59,558 nucleotides of DNA from NCBI GenBank assembly GCA_021777105.1, contig JAIQZQ010000013.1:1-59558 (forward strand). The letters run 5' to 3'. The stretch is from Candidatus Anammoxibacter sp. Lineage in GTDB: Bacteria; Planctomycetota; Brocadiia; Brocadiales; Anammoxibacteraceae. Both the position numbers and the translations under genes were made by a program. The first letter of the stretch is position 1; every line of letters starts with the position of its first letter. The notes below the pieces were generated by a model, which saw only the letters and a list, made by a program, of their open reading frames with translations, did no database searches and was not told the DNA's origin. Positions 1 through 6,921 of this stretch are shown here, piece by piece.

Positions 1-69
1 CCAGAGGGTTTATAAAGTTATTAACATTTTGGAGGAGTTATCAGTCTCCCCCCCAAGCCCCCCCTCAAT

Positions 70-372
70 GTGACTGTTAATAATAATTTTAAATGTAACT
101 TAAAAACTTTGTTTTTTGGTCTTGATTTTGGGTCCACTTTAATAAATTCAGGGGCAGGCATAGAAGGAGAATTAGAGTCAACATATTATATTGCTTTAAG
201 GCTGTATGTTTTAATTTGCTCTTTAGTGTTAAAGTCTGCGGGGTTTTCCGGCTATGTGCTTAATTTTCCAAAGATTCATGAGAAAACTACAGGTGTAATT
301 CTAGAAGGAGAGTCCTTTTATAGGGAGATACAGTCATCTGAAAATAAAGATAGCAATATAATTATTAATTGA
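70..372 (+). CDS. Hypothetical protein, doubtful
   Basis: A 100-residue open frame beginning at a GTG with no clear ribosome binding site. An ATG overlaps just upstream in another frame. The protein has a hydrophobic centre (about residues 40-60) and a charged C-terminus, but I recognise no domain. It could be a degraded gene or chance coding in an AT-rich stretch. The sequence before it (1-69) holds only poly-C runs. Confidence 0.25.
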   Translation: MTVNNNFKCNLKTLFFGLDFGSTLINSGAGIEGELESTYYIALRLYVLICSLVLKSAGFSGYVLNFPKIHEKTTGVILEGESFYREIQSSENKDSNIIIN

Positions 373-382
373 ACTAGGCTAA

Positions 383-661
383 TTGGCCTCACATTTAGGA
401 TCAAAAGAGAAGGCGTCATCCGATATATCGGATGAGAGCATGGAATTTGCCACACATCCAATGCATGTCATTCGGGATTTGAGCCGAAAGAGTGAAGATG
501 ACAACAACCGAATAGCCGGAATGCAACTGGCAAAACTTTTCGAAGAGATAGCTCCTGATAATTACAAAAGCAGACAATGGGGAGAGCTGCGCCGAACGCT
601 GATGATCGATAATACTCACCGCTGGTTGTGCGATGATCATGCTAAAAAGATGGGGAAATAG
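383..661 (+). CDS. Hypothetical protein (source of a duplicated 67-bp segment)
   Basis: A 92-residue frame starting at TTG; an internal ATG at 440 is a possible alternative start. The protein is hydrophilic with mixed charge and shows no family I can name. Bases 524-590 recur with three mismatches at 1133-1199. The frame lies upstream of an orphan DUF433 antitoxin, within an area of toxin-antitoxin remnants, so it may be a piece of a former stress module. Its function is unknown. Confidence 0.4.
   Translation: MASHLGSKEKASSDISDESMEFATHPMHVIRDLSRKSEDDNNRIAGMQLAKLFEEIAPDNYKSRQWGELRRTLMIDNTHRWLCDDHAKKMGK
524..590 (+). repeat. 67-bp segment duplicated at 1133-1199
   Basis: This segment inside the 383-661 frame and the copy at 1133-1199 match at 64 of 67 positions in the same orientation. 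The second copy carries no continuing reading frame and sits against the truncated end of a minus-strand toxin gene, so it looks like displaced debris. Confidence 0.9.
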
Positions 662-692
662 GGTGGTGTTTTGTTCGATCAAAAAAACATTT

Positions 693-719
693 GAAGCAGT
701 CTACAAGACTGCTCCTGCC
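693..719. repeat. REP-like hairpin (inverted copy of the GGAGCA repeat family)
   Basis: The stem AGCAGTCT / AGACTGCT has a short loop. On the opposite strand it resembles the hairpins at 31731 and 35315 (GGAGCAATCT / AGATTGCTCC). It lies between a hypothetical gene and the DUF433 gene. Confidence 0.55.
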
Positions 720-746
720 AAGGTATAAGAAATGAGGAGACGAATA

Positions 747-1052
747 ATGACTATTGCAACTGTTGTGAAGATTAAAGTGAAACATCCTTATATCGAGACG
801 CGTCCCGGTGTTTGCGGGGGAGAACCTGTCATTGTAAATACCAGAATTAGCGTTAGCCTGATTGTTGAAATGGAAATGGCTGGAACCTGCGTTGATGATA
901 TGGCCGCTATGTACCCTCATATTACACATGCTCAAGTTTATGATGCTTTATCGTATTATTATGATCATAAAGAAGAGATAGACCTGATTATAGACGAGAA
1001 TAAAGAAGAAATTTGGATTGAGAAAACAAAAGGTAAAGATTGGAGGAAATAA
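747..1052 (+). CDS. DUF433 family antitoxin (VapB-like)
   Basis: The 101-residue protein has the DUF433 core. The line HPYIETRPGVCGGEPVI (about residues 14-30) is followed by a helical segment ending in an ALSYYYDH stretch. DUF433 proteins are winged-helix-like antitoxins, normally encoded directly before a DUF5615 PIN-like toxin. I chose ATG 747 over ATG 732 because AGGAGA at 735-740 gives good spacing. The toxin start follows immediately in an overlapping frame at 1049 but is cut after about nine codons, so this antitoxin is orphaned. It is likely cytoplasmic and DNA-binding. Family assignment is firm; present activity is unknown. Confidence 0.82.
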   Translation: MTIATVVKIKVKHPYIETRPGVCGGEPVIVNTRISVSLIVEMEMAGTCVDDMAAMYPHITHAQVYDALSYYYDHKEEIDLIIDENKEEIWIEKTKGKDWRK

Positions 1053-1078
1053 GGCTCTATCTTGACGAAGATCTTTGA
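1049..1078 (+). pseudogene. 5' remnant of a DUF5615-type toxin gene
   Basis: Overlapping the DUF433 stop codon, the +1 frame reads RLYLDEDL and then TGA. DUF5615 PIN-like toxins typically begin with this kind of K/R-LYLDEDL stretch, in which the Asp is a catalytic metal ligand. The rest of the gene is absent. Downstream sequence is a palindromic repeat (1102-1132) and a displaced 67-bp fragment. The call rests on eight residues plus gene order. Confidence 0.55.
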
Positions 1079-1101
1079 ACATAATGGAATATTAGTTTAT
1101 G

Positions 1102-1132
1102 TGTTGGGTTTCATCCCTCTACCCAACCTACT
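1102..1132. repeat. Palindromic GTTGGGT...ACCCAAC repeat, copy 1
   Basis: A hairpin with arms GTTGGGT (1103-1109) and ACCCAAC (1121-1127), followed by CTACT. A second copy with the same arms and flanks is at 41327-41359. It is REP-like and sits exactly in the gap between two truncated toxin genes. Confidence 0.7.
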
Positions 1133-1340
1133 CAACTTGCAAGACTTTTCGAAGAGATTGCTCCTGATAATTACAAAAGCAGACAATGGGGAGAGCTGCA
1201 AAGTCGAGAGTTTTTACAAGTTTTTTAAATAGCTTAATTTCATTTCTCAGTTTATTAGATTCCGTCCGTTTACATAAATCGTTCCAATATTCGCTCATTT
1301 CCGGGACGCCTATTAATAATTCAAACTTTATTTGATTCAT
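1128..1340 (-). pseudogene. 3'-truncated toxin gene partnered with AbrB-like antitoxin
   Basis: The open frame encodes 70 residues, but only about the first 47 (start MNQIKFELLIGVPEM, then a Lys-rich helix) look genuine. The last 23 are the antisense reading of the duplicated fragment 1133-1199, so the original 3' end has been lost. The start overlaps the upstream antitoxin gene by 20 bp, typical of a co-translated toxin-antitoxin pair. I infer a small RelE/ParE-like or related ribonuclease toxin from context and size; no catalytic residue remains to prove it. Confidence 0.6.
1133..1199 (+). repeat. Displaced copy of the 524-590 segment
   Basis: 64 of 67 bases are identical to 524-590. It abuts the palindromic repeat on its left and the broken end of the minus-strand toxin gene on its right. 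The junction at about 1200 is where recognisable toxin coding sequence stops. Confidence 0.9.
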
Positions 1341-1593
1341 TCGATAATTTTAAATATTTTTCAAGATTGACCGGTTTTGATACCTTCCCGTTTTTTAGGT
1401 TTTTTATTGATTTATCCATCATGTTGAGGGTGTTTTTTGATAAGCCGTTAGGGTCAATCAGTACTCGTGGTCTTAACAAAAGTGTGCCGTCATTAAATTC
1501 TTCAACATGATAAAAATCAAATTTACTTCCGCGTATAGTCAGTCTTTTTTTATCATCTAATTTTGCGTCATATTCATTTATAAATGTTTCCAT
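1321..1593 (-). CDS. AbrB/SpoVT-like antitoxin
   Basis: The 90-residue protein has an N-terminal swapped-hairpin-like segment: LDDKKRLTIRG near residue 12, then FYHVEEFNDGTLLLRPR. A C-terminal part contains MMDKSIKNLKNGKVSKP. This arrangement is that of small transition-state-regulator (AbrB/MazE-type) antitoxins, in which the N-terminus binds DNA and the C-terminus wraps the toxin. The following toxin gene overlaps its 3' end and is truncated. It would be expected to autorepress its own promoter; no operator was identified. Confidence 0.65.
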   Translation of the reverse strand: METFINEYDAKLDDKKRLTIRGSKFDFYHVEEFNDGTLLLRPRVLIDPNGLSKNTLNMMDKSIKNLKNGKVSKPVNLEKYLKLSNESNKV

Positions 1594-1849
1594 TGGTATT
1601 ACTCCCGCAATTGCCGTTTAAATATTTTAAAACAAATTAAAACGTGGGAAATCCCACTTCAATTTATATTAAATCAGGCTGGATTTCAAGCTCAATATTG
1701 GAATTAAAGTATTTGTAACAATTTAGAAGCTTGAGAAATTAAGCATTTATTGCCGGAAGAGAGCCGGCGTGATGTTTTTTTTAAGGTCTACGGTCTGGTT
1801 TTTTGCGACTTTGCCTTTTTTACACACCCATCGTTCCCCTCTTTTTAGA

Positions 1850-2271
1850 GCTTCGGTTTATACACATCTTTACGTGTTGGATCTGATCGTTCCGGCATAA
1901 AGCCTTGCGTTAAAAAAGTATATGTCTCAAGGTCCACCATTTGAAGGTGGTTGCAAAACATTCGTATTTGCCGTTGTAGTGTAGGCGCGTCCTCGCGCCG
2001 TCTGCGTTTGAGGATGATATTTTCAATTTTTCGGGATGCCATTTACACGCGATTTCAACGCATGATTACTTAATGTTCAACGTATAGACTTTACTTGCCT
2101 GTCACGGCGCGAGGACACGCCTACACTACATTATTGGGAAGTTGTGTTGTTCAACAGTTCAGACAATCCCGTTCACATTCAAAGAGCTGGTATTGAGGTA
2201 AAACATCGTTAATTTTATATAGAGCGAGGCACAACCTCGCTCCAACATAAGAGATGTGTATAAACCTAAGC
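1850..2271. mobile_element. MITE-like element, 422 bp, with TIRs and 8-bp target duplication
   Basis: Terminal inverted repeats of 20 bp match at 19 positions: the left end starts GCTTCGGTTTATACAC and the right end reads as GCTTAGGTTTATACAC on the opposite strand. TTTTTAGA flanks both sides (1842-1849 and 2272-2279). Removing the element and one flank restores a palindromic sequence closely matching the uninterrupted repeat at 52507-52553, which acts as an empty-site paralogue. Inside are a second inverted repeat (1975-2001 versus 2104-2130, 26 of 27 matched) and a hairpin at 2222-2243. There is no transposase frame, so it is non-autonomous. Confidence 0.75.
1975..2130. repeat. Internal 27-bp inverted repeat of the MITE
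   Basis: Arms at 1975-2001 and 2104-2130 pair at 26 of 27 positions around a loop of about 102 bases. Each arm itself contains GGCGCG/CGCGCC, so each can also fold alone. Confidence 0.8.
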
Positions 2272-2409
2272 TTTTTAGAGGGGAGGGCGATTGTTAGGGC
2301 TTTTCGGAATGCTTTTGATTATTAGCGCCGATTAAAGCGCAGGCCTAAAATAAACAGTGAATTTATGCAAATCGGTTGGAAACAACTAAATTGTCACAAC
2401 TATTGTATG

Positions 2410-2631
2410 TTACTTGCTGAACATGCGGATTAGCCACATGATTACTGTTAATATTACACTGGCTATGACGCAGGTTGCTATGGGGAAATAGAATCTGAAA
2501 TTTTCTTTTTCAATAGCGATATCGCCGGGGAGTTTGCCTAATGGCAGGAATTTCATGCCGAATTGCCAGAAGAGGCCAATAATTATCATGGCGGCACCGC
2601 CAATGATCATAAATTTCGCAAAAGGATTCAT
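2410..2631 (-). CDS. DUF2905 family small membrane protein
   Basis: The 73-residue protein has two transmembrane helices (about residues 6-24 and 48-69) separated by a short loop with the family hallmark GKLPGDIAIEKENFRFYFP. DUF2905 proteins are widespread in bacteria and their role is not established. Length and motif match the family fully. It is monocistronic here. Downstream on its strand lies the MITE-containing intergenic stretch. Confidence 0.88.
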   Translation of the reverse strand: MNPFAKFMIIGGAAMIIIGLFWQFGMKFLPLGKLPGDIAIEKENFRFYFPIATCVIASVILTVIMWLIRMFSK

Positions 2632-2835
2632 ATCTTGTTTTAAAAAAGCTTTAAACTTGGATTAAGCGATTTTAAATACCCCCTCCCCTGACCCCTCCCA
2701 CTAAGTGGAGGGGAATGAGTCTTTTAAGCTCGGTTTGGTTATATTTGCAAACTTAAAACGCTTCTCCTTATGGGAGATGTATTGCAATAAATATATACTT
2801 TTTATTCCCCCTTCCGCCCGCATTTCATTGCATAA

Positions 2836-3552
2836 TTATATATCAGTGATGATTATGCTGCTTTTCTTCTCCTCTTGCGGGGCGTCATTTCCTATGTTGT
2901 TTGCAGGCGTGGAACCGGGATAGATGACTTTGTTTTTCTCTTTTGCGTCTTCAGCGGCGCCTTCTCTTACGCGTTGGCAAACCGGGGCGTTTTTTGTCTC
3001 CATAAGGTAGAGGAACTGTTTTATCCATTTGCCGGATAATGTGTCGTCGTCTTCAATGTAATCGTTAATGCGTTTGATGTAACTGTCAATTATATCTATT
3101 GCGGTTTCGTTGTTTACGCTGATATATTTAAGGAACTCGTCCATGCCTTCCCATGCCAACTGCGCTATTGGGGAGTCTTGTTGAGAAACAAGCTCAAGGG
3201 GGCTTAGTTTTGATCTGAGGGAATTAAACAGGGATATTACTTCTGCGTCTTTGTTGTTGTCTTTGTTATAAAAACATTCATACAGCTTTACATCAATGTA
3301 GCCCAAGAGGTGTTTGCCCTTGTCACCGTGCTTTTTCATGACTTCGGTAAAAAACGCGGTTGAGTGGGCGTAAAAGGCGGGTTCTTCTTTATGGGTGTAG
3401 TAGGTTTGTTTATCGGTTTTGTAGTTGCATGTTGAGGCGCAACGTATCTCCTTATCCCTATGCTCGCCGCAACACAGCGTGCAGATTGATCCGTCTAGAG
3501 AGGGGCAGGGCCTCTTCCCTTTTTTTTGATTACAATAAACGCATTTTGCCAT
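2836..3552 (-). CDS. Cys-rich zinc-finger-like hypothetical protein
   Basis: The 238-residue protein opens with a Cys/His cluster: CVYC at residues 4-7, RPCP, then CTLCCGEHR and a CASTC further on, which probably binds zinc. The rest is helical with no recognisable catalytic motif, and the C-terminal 30 residues are acidic and low complexity. Similar N-terminal clusters (R-P-C-P...C-x-L-C-C-G-x-H-R) occur in uncharacterised bacterial proteins, as I recall. No export signal is visible, so it is presumably cytoplasmic. No operon partner is seen. Confidence 0.7.
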   Translation of the reverse strand: MAKCVYCNQKKGKRPCPSLDGSICTLCCGEHRDKEIRCASTCNYKTDKQTYYTHKEEPAFYAHSTAFFTEVMKKHGDKGKHLLGYIDVKLYECFYNKDNNKDAEVISLFNSLRSKLSPLELVSQQDSPIAQLAWEGMDEFLKYISVNNETAIDIIDSYIKRINDYIEDDDTLSGKWIKQFLYLMETKNAPVCQRVREGAAEDAKEKNKVIYPGSTPANNIGNDAPQEEKKSSIIITDI

Positions 3553-3903
3553 GGTTGATTAAATTGGTAAATTGTTAAACTGCTCAGTGTTCATTGATGC
3601 GAGTCAGAGCCTCTTAGTACAGTACATTACAAGGCGGAGCCTTGTAACGAGCATGTGTAGAGTATTAAATTGTTTAAAGGGAAACTGTTATATTGTTAAA
3701 AGCTAAATTGTTAAACTATTAAATCTTATATGCTATGATGCGCGTGTATATGATACAAAAAGATTTATATCTGTCAATTAGAAATGGGGGCCATATTAAA
3801 TTCGCAACGGAGTTGCTTTAATGTCAGCGTGGTTCAAGTCAGGAGACATTTAGCCAACGGCGGTAAATACGCTGAGGAACTAAATCGATTAGGGGGGGTA
3901 AAC
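3553..3903. other. Intergenic, repeat-bearing
   Basis: AT-rich sequence with several near-copies of AAATTGTTAAAC between about 3566 and 3725, and one copy of a 27-bp palindromic repeat at 3625-3651. An upstream in-frame extension of the next gene (from 3784) is open, but I see no conserved coding in it. Confidence 0.6.
3625..3651. repeat. 27-bp palindromic repeat, copy 1
   Basis: Identical over 27 bases to 4800-4826. The core ACAAGGC-GGA-GCCTTGT forms a perfect 7-bp stem. A partial relative (GGTTACAAGGCTCTGCC) occurs near 52608. Confidence 0.85.
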
Positions 3904-4587
3904 ATGAAGGAAAACTGTTTGGGGATATTTTTGAAGCATCCTGAACCGGGCAAGGTTAAGACCCGGTTAAGCAGGGATATTGGGGCTTCAAAAGCTGTTG
4001 AGTTGTATCGTTGTTTTGTTGAGGCTACGCTTAAACGGGCGGGGAGTTGCGGCGAATATGATACTAAGCTGTTTTTTAGCCCAGTGGATAAGAAAAATGA
4101 GATTTGTGAGTGGCTTGGAAACGGGTATGAGCTTTGCGCTCAGGTTGGGGGCGATCTTGGGGAGAGGTTGTTTAACGCGTTTAGGTCGCTTTATGATACG
4201 GGGGCAAAGGGGGCGGTGATTATTGGGAGCGATTCGCCGACATTGGACGATGCGTCGATTGCCGGGGCGTTTGACGCGCTAAACCGGAACGATATGGTTG
4301 TTGGGCCTACAACGGACGGTGGGTATTATCTTGTGGGGTTGTCGTTTAATTCAGGCTCTTTTGCGAAATTTGAGAACATGGCGCTTTTTTCAGGCATTGA
4401 GTGGAGCACGGAAAATGTTTATGAGCAGACTGTTAAGAGGGCAAAGGAGAACAATATATCGCTCGGATTGTTGCCGCCGCATTATGATGTTGATTGTGTG
4501 GACGACCTGAGCCGGCTTAAGCGTGAGATTGATGAGATGGGGGATGTGGCTGATGAATGTTTGGGCAGGATTAGGGGGTTGATTTGA
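3904..4587 (+). CDS. DUF2064 / TIGR04282-type glycosyltransferase-like protein
   Basis: From ATG 3904 the protein is 227 residues. An unusually strong purine run (AGGGGGGG) precedes this start, whereas the longer reading from 3784 has no such site. The fold is nucleotide-diphospho-sugar-transferase-like: FLKHPEPGKVKTRLSRDIG near the N-terminus, GSDSPTLDDASI centrally, and GPTTDGGYYLVGL. These match the TIGR04282 family, often named for its link to radical-SAM/selenodomain proteins and annotated as glycosyltransferase. No such neighbour is present here, so the substrate is unknown. Confidence 0.82.
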   Translation: MKENCLGIFLKHPEPGKVKTRLSRDIGASKAVELYRCFVEATLKRAGSCGEYDTKLFFSPVDKKNEICEWLGNGYELCAQVGGDLGERLFNAFRSLYDTGAKGAVIIGSDSPTLDDASIAGAFDALNRNDMVVGPTTDGGYYLVGLSFNSGSFAKFENMALFSGIEWSTENVYEQTVKRAKENNISLGLLPPHYDVDCVDDLSRLKREIDEMGDVADECLGRIRGLI

Positions 4588-4609
4588 CCGGCCATGGATA
4601 AACCGGAAG

Positions 4610-4650
4610 AGTGGCTAAAGTGAACTAAAGTTAAAAGTGAACTAAAGTTT
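4610..4650. repeat. AGTGGCTAAAGTGAACTAAAGTT repeat family member
   Basis: Two tandem near-copies of a 16-bp unit. The first 23 bases recur with one mismatch at 57416-57438, more than 50 kb away, so this is a dispersed repeat. Confidence 0.7.
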
Positions 4651-4799
4651 TGGTAAAAATTTCCAATTTTTGAATAAATTAACTGGATGTACAAAGAGGC
4701 TTTGCCTCTTTTCGTTATGGCTAATTAATACATCGCTGATATGTAAATGATAAATTAATTAAAAACGTCTAAAATGAGGCAAAGCCTCATAGGGCACTG

Positions 4800-4826
4800 C
4801 ATTACAAGGCGGAGCCTTGTAACGAG
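4800..4826. repeat. 27-bp palindromic repeat, copy 2
   Basis: Exact 27-base copy of 3625-3651. Both copies flank the DUF2064-type gene at distances of about 250 and 210 bases, in the same orientation. Confidence 0.85.
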
Positions 4827-5124
4827 TTACTTGAAATTAGTCAATGAATAAAAGGCTAAAGCCTTAACTCCAAAATGCGAAGTTTGTTGGAATTTACCCT
4901 TTATGGTTTTATTTCATTGCGCTTGAATATAAAAAAAAGTCCGCGCTGGATTTTTTTAAAATATTTTTGCGCTAAGCATTTGTTAAGGCGAATAGGGGAC
5001 TTATACATAGGCTGATTAAAAAAAAACTTGAAATTTTATTGAGTTATTGTTTAAGTATCACTTTGATTTTTTGGAAAGATTGTTTTTTTAACTTCGCCGA
5101 TTAACCGGCAAATGCGGTTATTTT

Positions 5125-6921
5125 ATGGTTGCTGAAAAAGAAAAATACGATGAAAGCAAGGTAAAGACGCTAAGCTCTCTTGAGCATATCAGGCTTAGGA
5201 CGGGTATGTACATTGGGCGGCTTGGGGACGGTAATAATTCCGACGACGGCATTTACGTGCTGCTCAAGGAGGTGATCGACAACTCGATAGACGAGTACAT
5301 CATGGGCCACGGCAAGAAGGTGGATATAACTTTAGAGGGCAAGACGGTCAATATCCGCGATTACGGCAGGGGTATACCGCTCGGCAAGGTGGTTGAGTGC
5401 GTTTCGGTAATCAATACCGGGGCGAAATACAATGATGATGTGTTTCAGTTTAGCGTGGGGCTTAACGGCGTGGGAACCAAGGCTGTTAACGCGCTGTCTT
5501 CATCGTTTAAGGTTGTGGCATACAGGGACGGGGAGTATTCGGAGGCTACTTTTTCGCGCGGCGACCTTAAAAGCAAGGATCGGGGCAAAATCGATGGCAA
5601 GGAGAACGGGACAGAGATAACTTTTACTCCGGACGAGGAGATATTTGCGGAATACGCGTTTAACAATGAATATATTGAGCAGAGGCTCTGGAATTACGCT
5701 TATTTGAACAGGGGGCTTAAGCTCTATTTTAATAAAAATAAATTTGAGTCTAAAAACGGCCTGCTTGACCTGCTGGTATCCGAGGTTGGGGACGGCGCGT
5801 CTTATGACATGGCTTATTACAAGGGCCAACATCTTGAATTTGCGTTTACTCACACGCAGGCTTACGGGGAGACGTACCTTTCGTTTGTAAACGGGCAGTT
5901 TACAAATGACGGGGGCACGCATCAAAGCGCGTACCGCGAGGGGATTTTAAAAGGTGTTAATGAATATTTTAAGGCTAATTACTCCGGGGTTGACGTTCGG
6001 GAAGGGATTGTGGGGGTTGTTTCGGTAAAGCTTCAAAACCCCGTGTTTGAATCGCAAACCAAGAACAAACTCGGCAACACTGAGATACGGGGCTGGATTG
6101 TATCCGACGTTAGATCGGCGGTGGTTGATTTTCTGCACAAGAACAACGTTGCGTCGAGCAAACTCAAGGATAGGATTGTTCAAAACGAAAAACTGCGCAA
6201 AGACCTTAACGCCGTTAAGAAAGAGGCAAAGGCGGCGGCAAAGCGCATAGCGTTTAAGATACCTCATTTGAAGGATTGTAAATACCATTTCTCAGACGGC
6301 AAAAAGGGCGCTGGGAGCTCCGTCTTTTTGACCGAAGGGCAGTCTGCCGGCGGGTCGATAATCGCGTCAAGGGACGTCATGAATCAGGCGATATTTACTC
6401 TAAAGGGCAAGCCTCAAAACATGTATGGGAAGAAGCGGCCGGACATTTATAAAAACGAGGAGCTTTACAATATGATGAGCGCGCTTGGGATAGAGGACGA
6501 TATTGAAAACCTGCGTTACAACCGCATTATAATCGCCACGGACGCGGATGTTGACGGTTTCCACATCAGGAACCTGCTGCTTACGTTCTTTCTCAATTTC
6601 TTTGAGGAGTTGATTGTGGCCGGGCATGTTTACATACTTGAGACTCCGCTGTTCAGGGTAAGGAACAAGAAGGAGACTATGTATTGTTACTCTAACAAGG
6701 AGAGGGACGTGGCTTTGAAGGCTTTGTCAAATCCCGAGGTGACGCGCTTTAAGGGGTTGGGCGAGATATCTCCAAAAGAGTTTGGTCAATTTATAGGGGA
6801 AGATATGCGGTTGGTTAACGTTGATGTTAAATCTGTGCAGATCATTTCCAAAGTGCTTCAATTTTACATGGGCAAAAACACGCCTGAACGCCGCGAATAC
6901 ATCATGGAAAACCTGATATAA
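5125..6921 (+). CDS. parE: DNA topoisomerase IV subunit B (compact ParE/GyrB type)
   Basis: The 598-residue ATPase subunit shows the GHKL domain: EVIDNSIDE near residue 50, the glycine lids DYGRGIP and GLNGVGTKAVNAL. A transducer domain follows, then the TOPRIM domain with EGQSAGGS (Glu ligand; the usual D of EGDSA is Q) and DADVDGFHIR carrying the metal-binding aspartates. The end matches the family C-terminus. It hydrolyses ATP to drive duplex passage and decatenate or relax DNA together with ParC. The length fits the short ParE class rather than gyrase B of E. coli, which carries an insert. The stop overlaps the parC start by one base, indicating coupling. Confidence 0.95.
   Translation: MVAEKEKYDESKVKTLSSLEHIRLRTGMYIGRLGDGNNSDDGIYVLLKEVIDNSIDEYIMGHGKKVDITLEGKTVNIRDYGRGIPLGKVVECVSVINTGAKYNDDVFQFSVGLNGVGTKAVNALSSSFKVVAYRDGEYSEATFSRGDLKSKDRGKIDGKENGTEITFTPDEEIFAEYAFNNEYIEQRLWNYAYLNRGLKLYFNKNKFESKNGLLDLLVSEVGDGASYDMAYYKGQHLEFAFTHTQAYGETYLSFVNGQFTNDGGTHQSAYREGILKGVNEYFKANYSGVDVREGIVGVVSVKLQNPVFESQTKNKLGNTEIRGWIVSDVRSAVVDFLHKNNVASSKLKDRIVQNEKLRKDLNAVKKEAKAAAKRIAFKIPHLKDCKYHFSDGKKGAGSSVFLTEGQSAGGSIIASRDVMNQAIFTLKGKPQNMYGKKRPDIYKNEELYNMMSALGIEDDIENLRYNRIIIATDADVDGFHIRNLLLTFFLNFFEELIVAGHVYILETPLFRVRNKKETMYCYSNKERDVALKALSNPEVTRFKGLGEISPKEFGQFIGEDMRLVNVDVKSVQIISKVLQFYMGKNTPERREYIMENLI

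Larger units (their letters stand above)
4588..5124. other. Intergenic region rich in short repeats
   Basis: Contains two tandem copies of AAAGTGAACTAAAGTT (4617-4649), a hairpin AGAGGC-TTT-GCCTCT (about 4696-4710), another TGAGGC-AAA-GCCTCA (about 4774-4788), and the 27-bp palindrome at 4800-4826. The last 250 bases are AT-rich and presumably hold the parE promoter, but no convincing -35/-10 pair could be fixed. Confidence 0.6.

Noticed and set aside
1845..2042. 65-codon minus-strand frame inside the MITE
   Set aside because: It begins in one arm of the internal inverted repeat and ends in the TIR; the sequence has no recognisable protein character, so it is probably chance coding.
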